This document shows, one piece after another, positions 20,847-30,023 of a stretch of DNA of 64,000 nt. Source of the DNA: Symbiodinium natans (lineage: Eukaryota; Sar; Dinophyceae; Suessiales; Symbiodiniaceae). How positions within the stretch are numbered: position 1 is the first letter of the stretch; each line of letters opens with the position of its first letter. The stretch lies in contig CAJNDS010002288.1 in assembly GCA_905221605.1 (NCBI GenBank), positions 124,001-188,000 of the forward strand. Direction: 5' to 3'. The notes under the pieces are model-generated. The model was given only the letters and a program-made list of their open reading frames with translations. It did no database searches and was not told where the DNA came from. Position numbers and translations under genes: made by a program.

Positions 20847-23687
20847 ATGGAGCCATGTTGGCATGCTCTCCGCGCTGGAGCGCGCCAGAAAGCTCCGAGC
20901 TTCAAATCGCAGAGTTGCAGGTTGCTGGGGTTCCTGGCCGGGGTACTTGCAACCAGCCTGGCCGGCCAGCTCGCATTTGTACCGTCCTTGCCCGTTGTTC
21001 GGTACCGAATACGACGGACGAGCACACAAAGATGCAGCTTGGAACCTGGAACAGAAGGATCCTGCACCACTTTTGTGGGTCTTTGGCCCGTCCGCCCGGA
21101 AGACGAGGCGATGGCCGACGCAGAGATGCAGCTTCACTTCGAGCGCAGCGGCTTCTGCCACGCCCAGGAGCTGCTGACCGTGGATGAAGCCTCCGCGTTG
21201 GCTCAGGAGCTTGCAAAAGTGCCTTAGCTGCTGAGTTCATATAAGCCCCCACAAAAGTGGACACTTTCAGTTCGAAAGAATTTTAGGTAGTATCCCAAGA
21301 AGTGTGTAAAGTGTACTCGTTCAGCTACTAAGGTGCAGTCCTCGGAGATCTGCGAGATGGCAGCACTACAGCATGAACTGCGACAGCATGTGGATGAAGC
21401 AGTCGCACGATCTTGCCGTACTGCGCAGGATTGCCGGCGGATGCTTCAGAAGTTTGAGAAGTCAGGCAAGGTAAAGTTCTTGCAGTACTTCAACCTACAT
21501 CGTCCCTGGGGTTGATTCTGGAGTACATTACATTTTGAACTAGCAAGCTGCCCTCATCAATACAAACCCATACACCAATACTCAAATCCCTGTATGATGG
21601 TTTTCGAAATTGGGGTACCTTATTAGGGGTCCTTATTGTGAGGGAATCCTACTATTTGGGGTCTCTTGTAGGGGTCCCTCATGTTCGTAAACCCCCATGT
21701 TGTGGCTCCCCAAACCCTCAATCCTGAACCCTAAACCCTAACCCCCTAACCCTAAACCCCAAACCCTAAACCCCAAACCCTGAACCATAAACCCAAAACC
21801 CCAGGTCACAGTCCGTTTCTGCGACGAGCTGCACTGTCTCCTCGACTTGGTTTGTGGGCGGCTCGCTTGCTCGGAGTGCCGCAAGTCCGCCTCTACCAGG
21901 ACGCGCTGTTCCTTGATGAGTAAACAAAGAAGGGTTTAGGGTTTAGGATTTAGGGTTTAGGGTTTAGGGCTTGTGGACCATATATGTCTTAAACAGGGGG
22001 TAGCAGTCTGGCTTGTAGGATGCTTGAATGTTCATGGGGAATGAGTCATGAGTAGGGTTACAAGTATCTTAAATCATAGTGACCCTCCTACTTATACCTG
22101 CGCCCTCGGCACGAGCCTCCAAGTAGCCTTAGGTGCCATATGGGCAGTTCTCTAAATTAGGGTCCCGTTTTAGGTCCTGTATAATATGCATATTATGCAC
22201 ATGTATTTACAGGACATATAGATATGTGCATATATAGTACAGCACCCCAAAACCCTAAACCCTAAACCCCTTTGGACCCCGAGGTTTATGAAGTACCCAC
22301 GACATGGACCAACACGATGGCATTCAGACCTTGCATTGTCTCCGTTCGACACCAATGCCTTCGTGACCGTGCCTAGGGTTTAGGGTTTAGGATTTAGGGT
22401 TTGCGTTTAGGGATTAGGGCTTATTGCTGCGTACCCTATGCCCTAAACCACCCTAAGCTCTAAACCCTAAACCCTCAAGGGGCGTTGTGGTAGTATAGGG
22501 TCTCTGATCCCCAATCTTGGGGCGCATTTGGACCCTAAACCCCGGACCCTAAACCCTAAACCCTAAACCCTAAACCCTAAACCCCAAACCCCAAACCCCA
22601 AACCCCAAACCCCAAACCCCAAACCCCAAACCCCAAACCCCAAACCCTAAACCCTAAACCCTAAACCCCAAACCAACCCCAAACCCTAAACCCCAAACCC
22701 TAAACCCTGAACCCTAAACCCCTAAACCCCTAAACCCCTAAACCCCTAAACCCTAAACCCGAACCAAGGTGTGGCTTGCACTGACACCCGTCAAAGCCAA
22801 AGGAGGTGCCGGGCTCCGCTTCGCACGTGGCAGCCACCGTGACTACACGCTCCAGTATCATACGGAGCCTTATAGGTTTGCGGTTTAGGGTTTTGGGTTT
22901 TGGGTTTGGGGTTTAGGGTTTAGGGTTACGGTTGGGATGTTCCTCCCTTCTACTGGCAGTTCTTAATGGGGATTAACAGGGGTTATTGTACTAAAATCCC
23001 TATTAAGGACTGTTCGTGACCTAGGGGGAACATCCCAAGGTATAGGACATATTGGGACATGTTCACTGTGTTTACCCTTTTTGTTTGTGGGATATATGGT
23101 AGTGGTTGACGAGGCTGAGCGTTGGTAAGTTTTCAGAATAAAGCCGCACTTCTTTGCGAACATACCTTTTTTTCAGAGGGCCTCCCCTAAACCCTAAACC
23201 CCTAAACCCCTAATTTTTTTCGAATTCCGGGGCAACCTATAGGAGCTGGCGGATAGATACACCCAAGATGATCTGAGCAGTCGCTACCCCATCGAGGAGT
23301 GCACCGAGCTGCAGCCCGGGGATGCGACGTGGCATCACGGCTGGACGCTGCATGCAGCCTCAAGGCTGGACAAAGCCGCGACTTGGAGACAATTTGGATA
23401 GAACTGTATACGTTTTGGTAATGTTTGGGCACTAGAATTCCGAAGAAACAGCAGAAATTGTAGTTTTTGCTAGGGTTCCAAGTTCAGTACAGGCAAGGAG
23501 CCCCCGTGTGGCCTGGGCCATCAGCTTTGTGGCGTCTGATGCGCGGATTCTCCCGGAAGAGTCCCTGAACATCGTCCAAGCAGCTGAGGATTCCGTGTCT
23601 CAGGGGCTGGGTAGGTAACCTTTAACCTTTTTTGGTTATATAGAACCTTGCGATATATATATATATATGTATATATATATATTATAT

Positions 23688-23718
<31 letters not shown>

Positions 23719-23844
23719 AGGTTAGCCTTTTTCGAGCTCGGGTGTTCAGCCCCTGAGGTGTCCTTCCAGCCCTGGATTCAGCACCTATGCCCCGGTGCTC
23801 GCGCCGAGCACGGGCTGCTACCACTACTTCCAGTCGAAGCCTGA
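20847..23844 (+). CDS. Phytanoyl-CoA dioxygenase-family protein
   Basis: Likely an Fe(II)/2-oxoglutarate dioxygenase of the PhyH family. Exons: 20847-21218, 21333-21501, 21805-21919, 22284-22368, 22769-22864, 23243-23377, 23493-23594, 23758-23844. All seven joins keep frame (1161 nt, 386 aa). The ATG follows an in-frame stop. Residues 26-43 are hydrophobic and lead into FVP (44-46), a signal-plus-transit leader typical of dinoflagellate plastid proteins. Motifs in order: RLYQDALF in exon 3; the iron ligands WHSD (H232, D234) followed by FDTNAFVT; RFARGSHRD; PGDATWHHGWTLHAA with distal H316; and PRVAWAIS carrying the probable 2-oxoglutarate arginine. It ends HGLLPLLPVEA. Substrate unknown. Introns use GT (5), GA (1) and GC (1) donors, always with AG|G, and are packed with introner-like elements and telomere-like repeat. 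The exon 6/7 junction is the least certain by a codon. Confidence 0.9.
21219..21332. mobile_element. Introner, family D (dioxygenase intron 1)
   Basis: A 114-bp intron starting GTGC, with gtgc also opening the next exon (4-bp duplication). The element itself runs CTTAGCTGCTGAGT ... GTTCAGCTACTAAG, imperfect inverted ends. The internal words ACTTTCAGTTC and AAAGTGTACTC recur, reverse-complemented, in the ankyrin gene intron at 27978. Splicing from the first duplicate to the terminal AG restores the reading frame. Confidence 0.85.
22369..22768. repeat. Intron made largely of telomere-type repeat
   Basis: The 400-bp fourth intron of the dioxygenase gene. It begins with TTTAGGG units (22376-22400) and ends with roughly 260 bp of CCCTAAA and CCCCAAA units (22503-22760), so the telomeric tracts form inverted arms. 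The intron opens GTGC|CTAGGG and the next exon opens gtgt. Confidence 0.9.
22932..23038. mobile_element. Family F TIR element nested in intron 5
   Basis: Left end TTGGGATGTTCCTCCCTTCT, right end CTAGGGGGAACATCCCAA, inverted. The internal ACTGGCAGTTCTTAATGGGG and TATTAAGGACTGTTC form a second, sub-terminal inverted pair. It lies inside the 378-bp GA-AG intron (22865-23242), whose own ends are CTTATAGG...CCTATAG, so it is an insertion into an older element. Confidence 0.75.
23378..23492. mobile_element. Introner, family C (dioxygenase intron 6)
   Basis: A GC-AG intron of about 115 bp. It shares GGGCACTAGAATTCCGAAGA-type sequence and the end GCTAGGGTTCCAAGTTCAGT with introns at 27429-27562 and 40363-40484. 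The donor side GCGA|CTTGG against exon gcaa suggests a decayed 4-bp duplication. The exact donor could lie three bases upstream. Confidence 0.7.
23595..23757. mobile_element. Introner, family E (dioxygenase intron 7)
   Basis: Starts GTGT and the next exon starts gtgt. The element ends are CTCAGGGGCTG and CAGCCCCTGAG, a perfect 11-bp inverted repeat. The interior contains GTAGGTAACC, GGTTATATAGAA and a TA microsatellite (23651-23718). A relative with GGGTAGGCAACCTGTAGCC lies at about 31885-31955 outside any recognised gene. Confidence 0.85.
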
Positions 23845-24823
23845 GGGTTGGGGGTTTAGGGTTTAGGGTTTAGGGTTTAGGGTTTAGGGTTTAGAGAAGT
23901 CGCACCAAGTCGGAGGCAATGGAAAAAGGACAGCTGTTGCACGGGGTCGCGATTGGGTTTGGGGTTTCGGGTTTGGGGTGATTTTCCTCTGCATGCTGTA
24001 TCTTAGTAGGCCACCCATAGAATGGAGTAATATAGGGGGTCGGAATAAACCTAGTAGTATTCCCTCATGGTCCCTGTATGCAATTATACTAGAATAACCC
24101 GCCCAAAACCCTATTCTCATTGTTCAGATGACAAAGGGCACTGACGGCTGGGTTGCAAAATTTCCCATGACGCCCCCGATGTCCGAAGTTGTCAATTAGC
24201 CGCACAAGTCCCACAGCTCTAGCTTAGGCTACTATGTGCTGAAGAGCCCCAAGAAAACAAGAAACGTGCTCTTCCTTTTTGGGGCCATATGGGGATGATT
24301 ATCGTTTGCTATTACAGGTGTCTTAATACGCAAAGAGTAGTAGGGCTTGTACCCTAAACCTTTTGACCCCCAAACCTAAACCCTGAAACTGAAGCCGCAG
24401 GGGACCAACTGAACCCAAAATTGGGAACTTGCCCTATTCTACCATATGCCTGATCTGGGCTTATGAGCCATGCACCTTTTAGGGTGCAGTCTGTCCTTAA
24501 GCAAGCCTCAACCCTAAACCCAGGCCCTAAACCCTGAACCCTAAACCCTAAATCCTAAACCCTAACCTTAAACCCTAAACCCTAAACCCTAAACCCTAAA
24601 CCCTAAACCCCAAACCCCAAACCCTAAACCCTAAACCCTAAACCCTAAACCCTAAGCCCTAAGCCCTAAACCCTAAACCCTAAACCCTAAACCCTTAACC
24701 CTAAACCCTTAACCCTAAACCCTAAACCCTAAACCCTAACCCTTAACCCTTAACCCTTAACCCTAACCCTAAACCCCAAACCCTAAACCCTAAACCCTAA
24801 ACCCTAAACCCTAAACCCGTCAG
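23845..24823. other. Spacer with a long telomere-type array
   Basis: TTTAGGG units at 23851-23895 follow directly after the dioxygenase stop codon. A candidate frame at 24129-24190 (MTKGTDGWVAKFPMTPPMSE) follows a TTCAG. About 290 bp of CCCTAAA units with CCCTTAA variants lie at 24528-24820. Confidence 0.5.
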
Positions 24824-24906
24824 ATCTTGCTGAGGCCATGAATTGGTTCGTATCCGGCAAAGGAGATGTCAACAAGAGGCCCAAGCTGCCCGAGCTGAAG
24901 GCATAG
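24824..24906 (+). CDS. Terminal exon candidate, unknown protein
   Basis: Directly after the 290-bp CCCTAAA array, a CGTCAG acceptor opens LAEAMNWFVSGKGDVNKRPK, then LPELKA and a TAG stop. It is strongly protein-like with a basic C-terminus. The upstream exon may be the 24129 candidate, but frame alone cannot prove this. No family is recognised. Confidence 0.45.
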
Positions 24907-25055
24907 GATTTGGAGGATTTAGGGTGTAAGGGTTTAGGTTTTAGGGTTAAGGTTTTAGGTTTTAGGCTTCTGGAGTTTATGATTTAAGGTTTGGGGGGTT
25001 AGGGGTTCAGGCTTCTTTGTTTCGGATTCCGTTTTTGGAGGTTTGGGGTTCTGTG

Positions 25056-25088
25056 TTGGGATGTTCCCCTTGTGGGGGAACATCCCAA
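25056..25088. mobile_element. Minimal family F hairpin
   Basis: TTGGGATGTTCCCC, a five-base loop, then GGGGAACATCCCAA: a perfect 14-bp inverted repeat that equals the two ends of family F with the interior deleted. Confidence 0.8.
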
Positions 25089-26570
25089 GTTCTGTGTGTA
25101 GAGCTCCTTCGAAGGGACCCTCAATGTTATTTACCTCGGGAAGTCCCTATATACCTAAGTAGCCCCTAAAGAAGAACCCCTAAAACCTGAACCCGAAACC
25201 TAAACCCCAAAACCCTAAACCCTAAACCCTACCCCTAAGGTCCCATATCAGGGTCCCTCCTTGTGTCCCTTGATCCTTTGGTAGGGCCAGCCTGTGCTGC
25301 CCGTCGACGAAAGCTTAAACGCCACACCCCTGGAGCCATAAGCCCCAGACCCTAAAAAGCTTAAACCCTGAACGCTAAGCCTCAAATCCTAAACCCTAAG
25401 CCCTAAGCCCTAAGCCCTAAACCCTAAACCCTAAACCCTAAACCCTAAACCCTAAACCCTAAACCCTAAACCCTAAACCTTAAACCTCAAACCTCAACCA
25501 AGAGGATGGGTGCTCTTGCCAAGCTGTCGAACTACTCTGCTCAATCCGAGCCGCGGCCTCTGAAGGTCTTCTTTGGGATCCCTCCGGCTTCTAGGGTTTA
25601 GGGTTTAGGGTTTAGGGTTAGTTCCTGACTCCGGGGCTCTGATTCCAAGAAACCCACCCTAGACCTTAAACGGTTTGGGGGCTTGGGATGTAGAGTGCCG
25701 GGGGGTTGAAGTTTAGGGGCAACAGCTCCCGAAGAATTGCATCCAGCTTTTCTTACTGCTTCTTTGTAGGGAACTAGGGACTCACGCGTCCTTGATGATG
25801 CCCTGAGGACCCGAAGAGGCGCATTGAATGGGTACCTAATTCGCGCATTCCCTGTGCATTTACAAACGACCAGCCCTCTATCCTCCCCCCCCTAAGGTTC
25901 CCCCTTTAAGTAACCTTAGCTAAGCTTAATTCGCCTGAGTAACCGGGGGGAGCCTAGGGGAGGTAGTATAGTGGGGGGGGGAGGGGGGTGGTAGGGGAAC
26001 CCCTGAACATAGTGTACTTGGGCTCTAAATATACACTCCAAAGATACTCTAAATTCTAAACCCTAAGCCCTAAACCCTAACATAGTCTAAGCCCTAAACC
26101 CTAAACCCTAAACCCTCATCCATGGACGCTTTGGACAGTATAGAAGTAACGGCTCAGCACATGCGGCACTTTTTTAAGTACAGGGCGTGGGGAAGGAGCG
26201 AGGAGCCCGAAAAGGTTGGATGTTCTTCGGGTTTGGAATTAGGGTTTTAGGGTTTAGGGTTTTAGGGTTTAGGGTTTTAGTGTTTGGGGTTTCGGGTTTG
26301 AGCGTGTAGGGTTTAGGGTTTTAGGGCTTAGGGCTTAGGGTTTAGGGTTTAGGGTTAGATTATCTTTGGAGTTTGTTGCCTAGGCTTGTGCGGCTTTCCT
26401 GCCCATGGAGAACACAAGAAGCTTCCCCCTTCACGCCACTCCCATTCACGCCACTTCACAGCCTGCGCAGGACCCCCAGCATTGTCCTTGAAAGAGTCGG
26501 TTATCTCGGGGTGAGCCCTGCAACCCTAACCTTAGATTCCTCCTCACGAACTCTCCGGCCGTTCAAATCC

Positions 26571-26669
26571 CTAAGGGTCCATGTACCCTAAACCCGAAAC
26601 CCTAAACCCGAAACCCTAAACCCTAAACTCCTAAACCCTAAACCCTACTATGTACATGGACCCCTTGGG
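26571..26669. mobile_element. Family J element with telomeric interior
   Basis: The left end CTAAGGGTCCATGTACC is identical to the left end of the copy at 61101. The right end TGTACATGGACCCCTTGGG is its near inverted match. Everything between is CCCTAAA, CCCGAAA and CCCTAAA units. Confidence 0.7.
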
Positions 26670-26697
26670 GTTTTGATCTTTGAGGCGTGCTGTGCAG

Positions 26698-26755
26698 ACC
26701 CTCTTCAACGCCTTGGATGGAGCCATGCGCCGCCGCTTTGATCGACTTCTTGGAG
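26698..26755 (+). CDS. Exon candidate, AAA+-like fragment
   Basis: After TGTGCAG the frame reads TLFNALDGAMRRRFDRLLG. The LDxAMRRRFDR phrase resembles the region after the sensor in AAA+ ATPases, but the fragment is too short for certainty. The acceptor is AG|A. Flanked by a family J element and TTTAGGG units. Confidence 0.3.
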
Positions 26756-27117
26756 GGTCTAGGGTTTAGGGTTTCGGGTTTCGGGTTTATTGTTTAGGGT
26801 TTGGGGTACTTAGTAACCCAATGATATAGTTATCACCCACTTAAAATCCCTCTGAAGTACCCTAATAGGGTTAGAATTGGGTTATAGGCACTGTTAGAAT
26901 TGGGTCACAAAGTACCATGAACCTCCAAGTTGGGTTTAGAGTAGGAGGCTTTCGGGTTTAGGACCACGTGAGCTCTCCTACTCTTAAGCCCTATATGTCC
27001 TCAAGGCTTTGGTTGATGTAAGCCTTGCAGTATGCTTCGTGCGGGCCGCGTGCGTGACAGAAGCAGCATGTCGGCTTGTCAGGTTACGCCTAGCACGGCA
27101 CGCTGGCCCACTGAAGG

Positions 27118-30023
27118 ATGATCCGTGTCAGGTGGCTCTCGGGAAAGGAGCTGTCGTGTGTTCCGCTGCAGGATGAGTTGAACAACGTGAAGGGCCTGAA
27201 GCAGCACTTGAATCGGAGGCACGGCCTGCCGCCACGTTTCTTAGTAGCAGAAGAAGATAAGCTCTAACCCTTAAGGGGTATTTTCATTCCTATACTATAT
27301 ACTCCCCAAGGTTATCCTTTAGTTAATCTAGGCTACTGGACAACCAAGGCTTCCAGCAAAGGTTGCTTCTTGACGGCCGGAGCTTGGATGACTCCACCCG
27401 GCTAGACTCCTCCATGGAGCTGGAGCTCGTCTTTGGGATTCTTGAGAATATTTTCTATGTTGGGGCACTGTAATTCCTAAGAAACAGCTAAAATCCCTTA
27501 ACCCTAAACCCTAAACCCTAAACCCTAAACCCTAAACCCTAAACCCTCCAAGTTCAGTAGAGGTCCTGCTTACATATTCGGCAGCCTCGGCGCTGGAGGT
27601 GGAGGGGCTCCTGTCTGCTGCGAACCGTGGCTGGGTGGCTGAGGCCGGTGTAGGTTTAGGGTTTAGGGTTTAGGGTTTAGGGTTTAGGGTTTAGGGTTTA
27701 GGGTTTAGGGTTTAGGGTTTAGGGTTTAGGGTTCAGGGTTTAGGGTTTAGGGTTTAGGGTTTTGAGCTCTAGAAATCATCCGGGGCTGTCAGGTGGAGAT
27801 GTTGGGGGTTCAAGTATCTGGGGTTCAGGGTTTAGGGTTTGGGGCTTGGGGTGTAAAGTTTAGGATAAGTCTGGGAGCCCTGTCAGGTTGAGTCCATGTT
27901 GCAGCATCCACGCGACCCGGACACGGCAAACGATGATGGTTGGACGGCTCTGATAGTGGCATGCCACCACTGCCAAAGTCTTCGTAGCTGAATGAGTACA
28001 CTTTCCATTTTTTGGGGATGCTATACTTTCTTATAGAACTGAAAGTGTACTCTTATTTATTTATTATTATTGTTATTGTTTTTTTTTTGTTGGGGGGGGG
28101 GGCATGAACGAGCCACCTCGGAGGTGGTCACGTTGAGGTCGTGCGCCTGTTGCTTGAGGCCAGGGCTGACATCGACCACGCCAACAATAACGGCTTGACG
28201 GCTCTGATCATGGCGTCGAGACGTGGCCACACCGAGGTCCTTGGCCTGTTGCTTGAGGCTGGGGCGACCATCGATGTAGCTATGAGTGACGGCGGAACGG
28301 CTCTGATGCAGGCCTCGCGATATGGTCAGCTTGAGGCGATGCGTTTGTTGCTTGATGCTGGCGCTCGCATCGACTTGCCCAAGAAGGATGGTGTGACAAC
28401 TCTGATGGCGGCATCTCATGGTGGGCACCTTGAGGGCGTTCGCCTGTTGCTTGAGGCCGGCGCTGTCATCGATCTGGCCAGGAACGACGGCGTCACAGCT
28501 TTGATTGCAGCAGCTGAACATGGTCACCTTGATGTCACGCGCTTGTTGCTCGAGGCCGGCGCTCGCATCGACTTGTGTATGCACGACGGTGTCACGGCTC
28601 TGTTTGCGGCAGCTGGACAAGGTCACGCTGAGGTCGTGCGTCTCTTGCTTGAGGCCGGCGCTCACTCCGACTTGGCCAACAAGGCCGGCTTCACAGCTCT
28701 GATCGTGGCATGTCGACGTGGCTTCGCCGAGGTCGTACGTTTGTTGCTTGAGGCCGGCGCTAGCATCGACTTGGCCATGAAAAACGGTGTGACGACTCTG
28801 ATGGAGGCCTCTCGTGGTGGTCACTTGAAGGTCGTGCGTTTGTTGCTTGAGGCTCGCGCCAGCATCGACTTGGCCAGCAACGACGGTGGGACAGCTTTGA
28901 TGCAGGCATCTCGTGGTGGTCACATTGAGGTGATGCGCTTGTTGCTTGAGGCCGGCGCTCGCATTGACTTGGCCAGGAAGGACGGCGTTACGGCGATCTT
29001 GCCTGCAAGTCATCAAGGTCACGCTGATGTCGTGCGTTTGTTGCTTGAGGCTGGCGCTAGCAGCGACTTGGCAAGCAACGACGGTGTCACTGCTCTGGTT
29101 GTGGCAGCTGGACAAGGTCAGATTGAGGTCGTGCGTTTGCTGCTGGAGTTTGGTGCTACCATCGATTCGGCCTGCGACGGCGGGACAGCTCTGATGAAGG
29201 CATCTCGATATGGTCGGGTTGAGGTGGTGCGTTTGTTGCTTGATGCCGGCGCTCGCATCGACTCGACCAAGAAAGATGGGGTTACATCTCTGATGCTGGC
29301 ATGCCAGCAAGGTCACATTGACGTCGTGCGATTGTTGCTTGAGGCAGGAGCAAACATGGACTTGGCCAGCAACGTGGGCGTGACAGCTCTGATGCTAGCA
29401 TGTCAACAAGGTCACAAGGACGTCGCACGTTCGTTGCTTGAGGCTGGTGCTCGCACGGACTTGGCCAGCAACGACGGCATTACAGCTCTGATGCAAGCAT
29501 GTCATCATGGTCACTTTAAGGTGGTGCGCTTGTTGCTTCGGGCCGGCGCCAGCATCGACTTAGCCAGCAACGATGGGCAGTCTGCTCTGATGCAGGCATC
29601 TCGTGGTGGTCACGTTGGGGTCGTGCGTCTCTTGCTTGAGGCCGGCGCTGACATCCACTTGGCCGACGAGATCGGCTTTACGGCTCTCGTTGTGGCATCT
29701 CGGTGCGGCAACGCCGAGATCGTGCGTCTGTTGCTGGAGGCCAACGCTGGCATCGGCATCGACTTGGCCGTGAAGACCGGCGTCGCAGCTTCTTGGTAGC
29801 CCAGTGGTACCCTTTTTCCCTTTTTTTTTGGTTCAAGGTTCCCTTACAACGAAACCATTAACCAACCCAAAACAGGGTGCCCTCATTATAAGATGGTTAC
29901 TGGGCTAGCAAGGCTGTGAGCGCGGCATCTGAACATGGTCACGTTGAGGTGGTGAGTCTGTTGCTTGAGGCCGGCGCCCGCACCGAACTGGCCTGCAACG
30001 ACCGTGGGACAGAAACGATGTAG
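27118..30023 (+). CDS. Ubiquitin-like and ankyrin-repeat protein
   Basis: Exons 27118-27235, 27349-27428, 27563-27643, 27887-27971 (or -27977), 28124-29787, 29913-30023, about 712 aa. It starts MIRVRWLSGKELSCVP. Residues 1-70 form a ubiquitin-like domain with HGLPPRF and RQRLLL/LDGRSLDDS-type segments (here QQRLLLDGRSLDDS). This domain order, Ubl then ankyrin, is common in Symbiodiniaceae. A short linker ending EVESMLQHP leads into about 18 ankyrin repeats of 33 residues, consensus DGVTALMxASxxGHxEVVRL then LLEAGARIDLA. The last repeat is followed by CNDRGTETM and TAG. Probable role: a protein-protein interaction scaffold; partner unknown. The confident introns are GT, GT, GC and GC, with AG|G. 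The fourth intron is rearranged, and both a GC donor (27972) and a GT donor (27978) keep frame. Confidence 0.92.
27236..27348. mobile_element. Intron 1 of ankyrin gene, introner-like
   Basis: A 113-bp intron, GTTT|CTTAGTAGC ... AACCAAG|gctt. The four bases at the donor differ from the exon copy by one base. The join restores PPRFQQR in the ubiquitin-like domain. The right end GGCTACTGGACAACCAAG resembles family A ends. Confidence 0.7.
27429..27562. mobile_element. Introner, family C (ankyrin gene intron 2)
   Basis: GTC at the donor and gtc at the next exon. Shares GGGGCACTGTAATTCCTAAG and CCAAGTTCAGTA with the family C introns at 23378 and 40363. A CCCTAAA tract (27498-27548) sits inside it. 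The join restores ELVLLTY. Confidence 0.8.
27644..27886. repeat. Ankyrin gene intron 3, telomere-type repeat
   Basis: A GC-AG intron of 243 bp, of which about 110 bp (27655-27765) is uninterrupted TTTAGGG with one TTCAGGG. The exon join gives WVAEVESMLQ. Confidence 0.85.
27972..28123. mobile_element. Rearranged family D element (ankyrin intron 4)
   Basis: CTTCGTAGCTGAATGAGTAC followed by ACTTTCC...GAACTGAAAGTGTACTC is family D in the opposite orientation to the dioxygenase copy. Its right end is replaced by TTATTTATT, poly-T and poly-G. Splice ends are therefore uncertain. The GC-AG or GT-AG choices leave one or three extra residues in this ankyrin repeat. Confidence 0.6.
28124..29787 (+). 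repeat. 99-bp coding tandem repeat (ankyrin array)
   Basis: About 16 head-to-tail units of 99 bp within one exon, each ending in a form of TTGCTTGAGGCCGGCGCT. One unit is 96 bp and one 105 bp (near 29165 and 29735). High similarity at DNA level, including synonymous sites, indicates recent expansion or homogenisation. It also creates a long but spurious frame on the minus strand. Confidence 0.95.
29788..29912. mobile_element. Introner, family A (ankyrin gene intron 5)
   Basis: A 125-bp GC-AG intron. GCTT|CTTGGTAGCCCAGTGGTA ... TTACTGGGCTAGCAAG|gctg. The ends are inverted repeats, and the shared family A internal words (GGTTCAAGGTTCCCTTA) are present. Removing it rebuilds one ankyrin repeat (TGVAAVSAASEHGH) with exact 33-residue spacing. 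Confidence 0.92.

Larger units (their letters stand above)
24907..26697. other. Repeat-rich spacer
   Basis: Includes a 33-bp family F hairpin (25056-25088), CCCTAAA at 25390-25490, TTTAGGG patches at 26240-26355 and a family J element at 26571-26669. Frames at 25505-25590 and 26373-26590 are open, without motifs. Confidence 0.4.

Noticed and set aside
20718-21161. A 147-codon minus-strand frame over the first dioxygenase exon
   Set aside because: The + strand frame continues through eight in-frame exons with family motifs, so the minus frame is a shadow.
24528-24820. Long CCCTAAA array as a possible chromosome end
   Set aside because: A coding-like exon follows immediately, and arrays of both orientations occur all along the window.
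28057-29316. A 419-codon open frame on the minus strand
   Set aside because: It is the antisense of the ankyrin array. Its internal 33-residue periodicity is imposed by the 99-bp coding repeat on the + strand.
28124-29787. Regularly spaced repeats that might suggest a CRISPR array
   Set aside because: The 99-bp units are contiguous coding ankyrin repeats with no spacers, in a eukaryotic gene.
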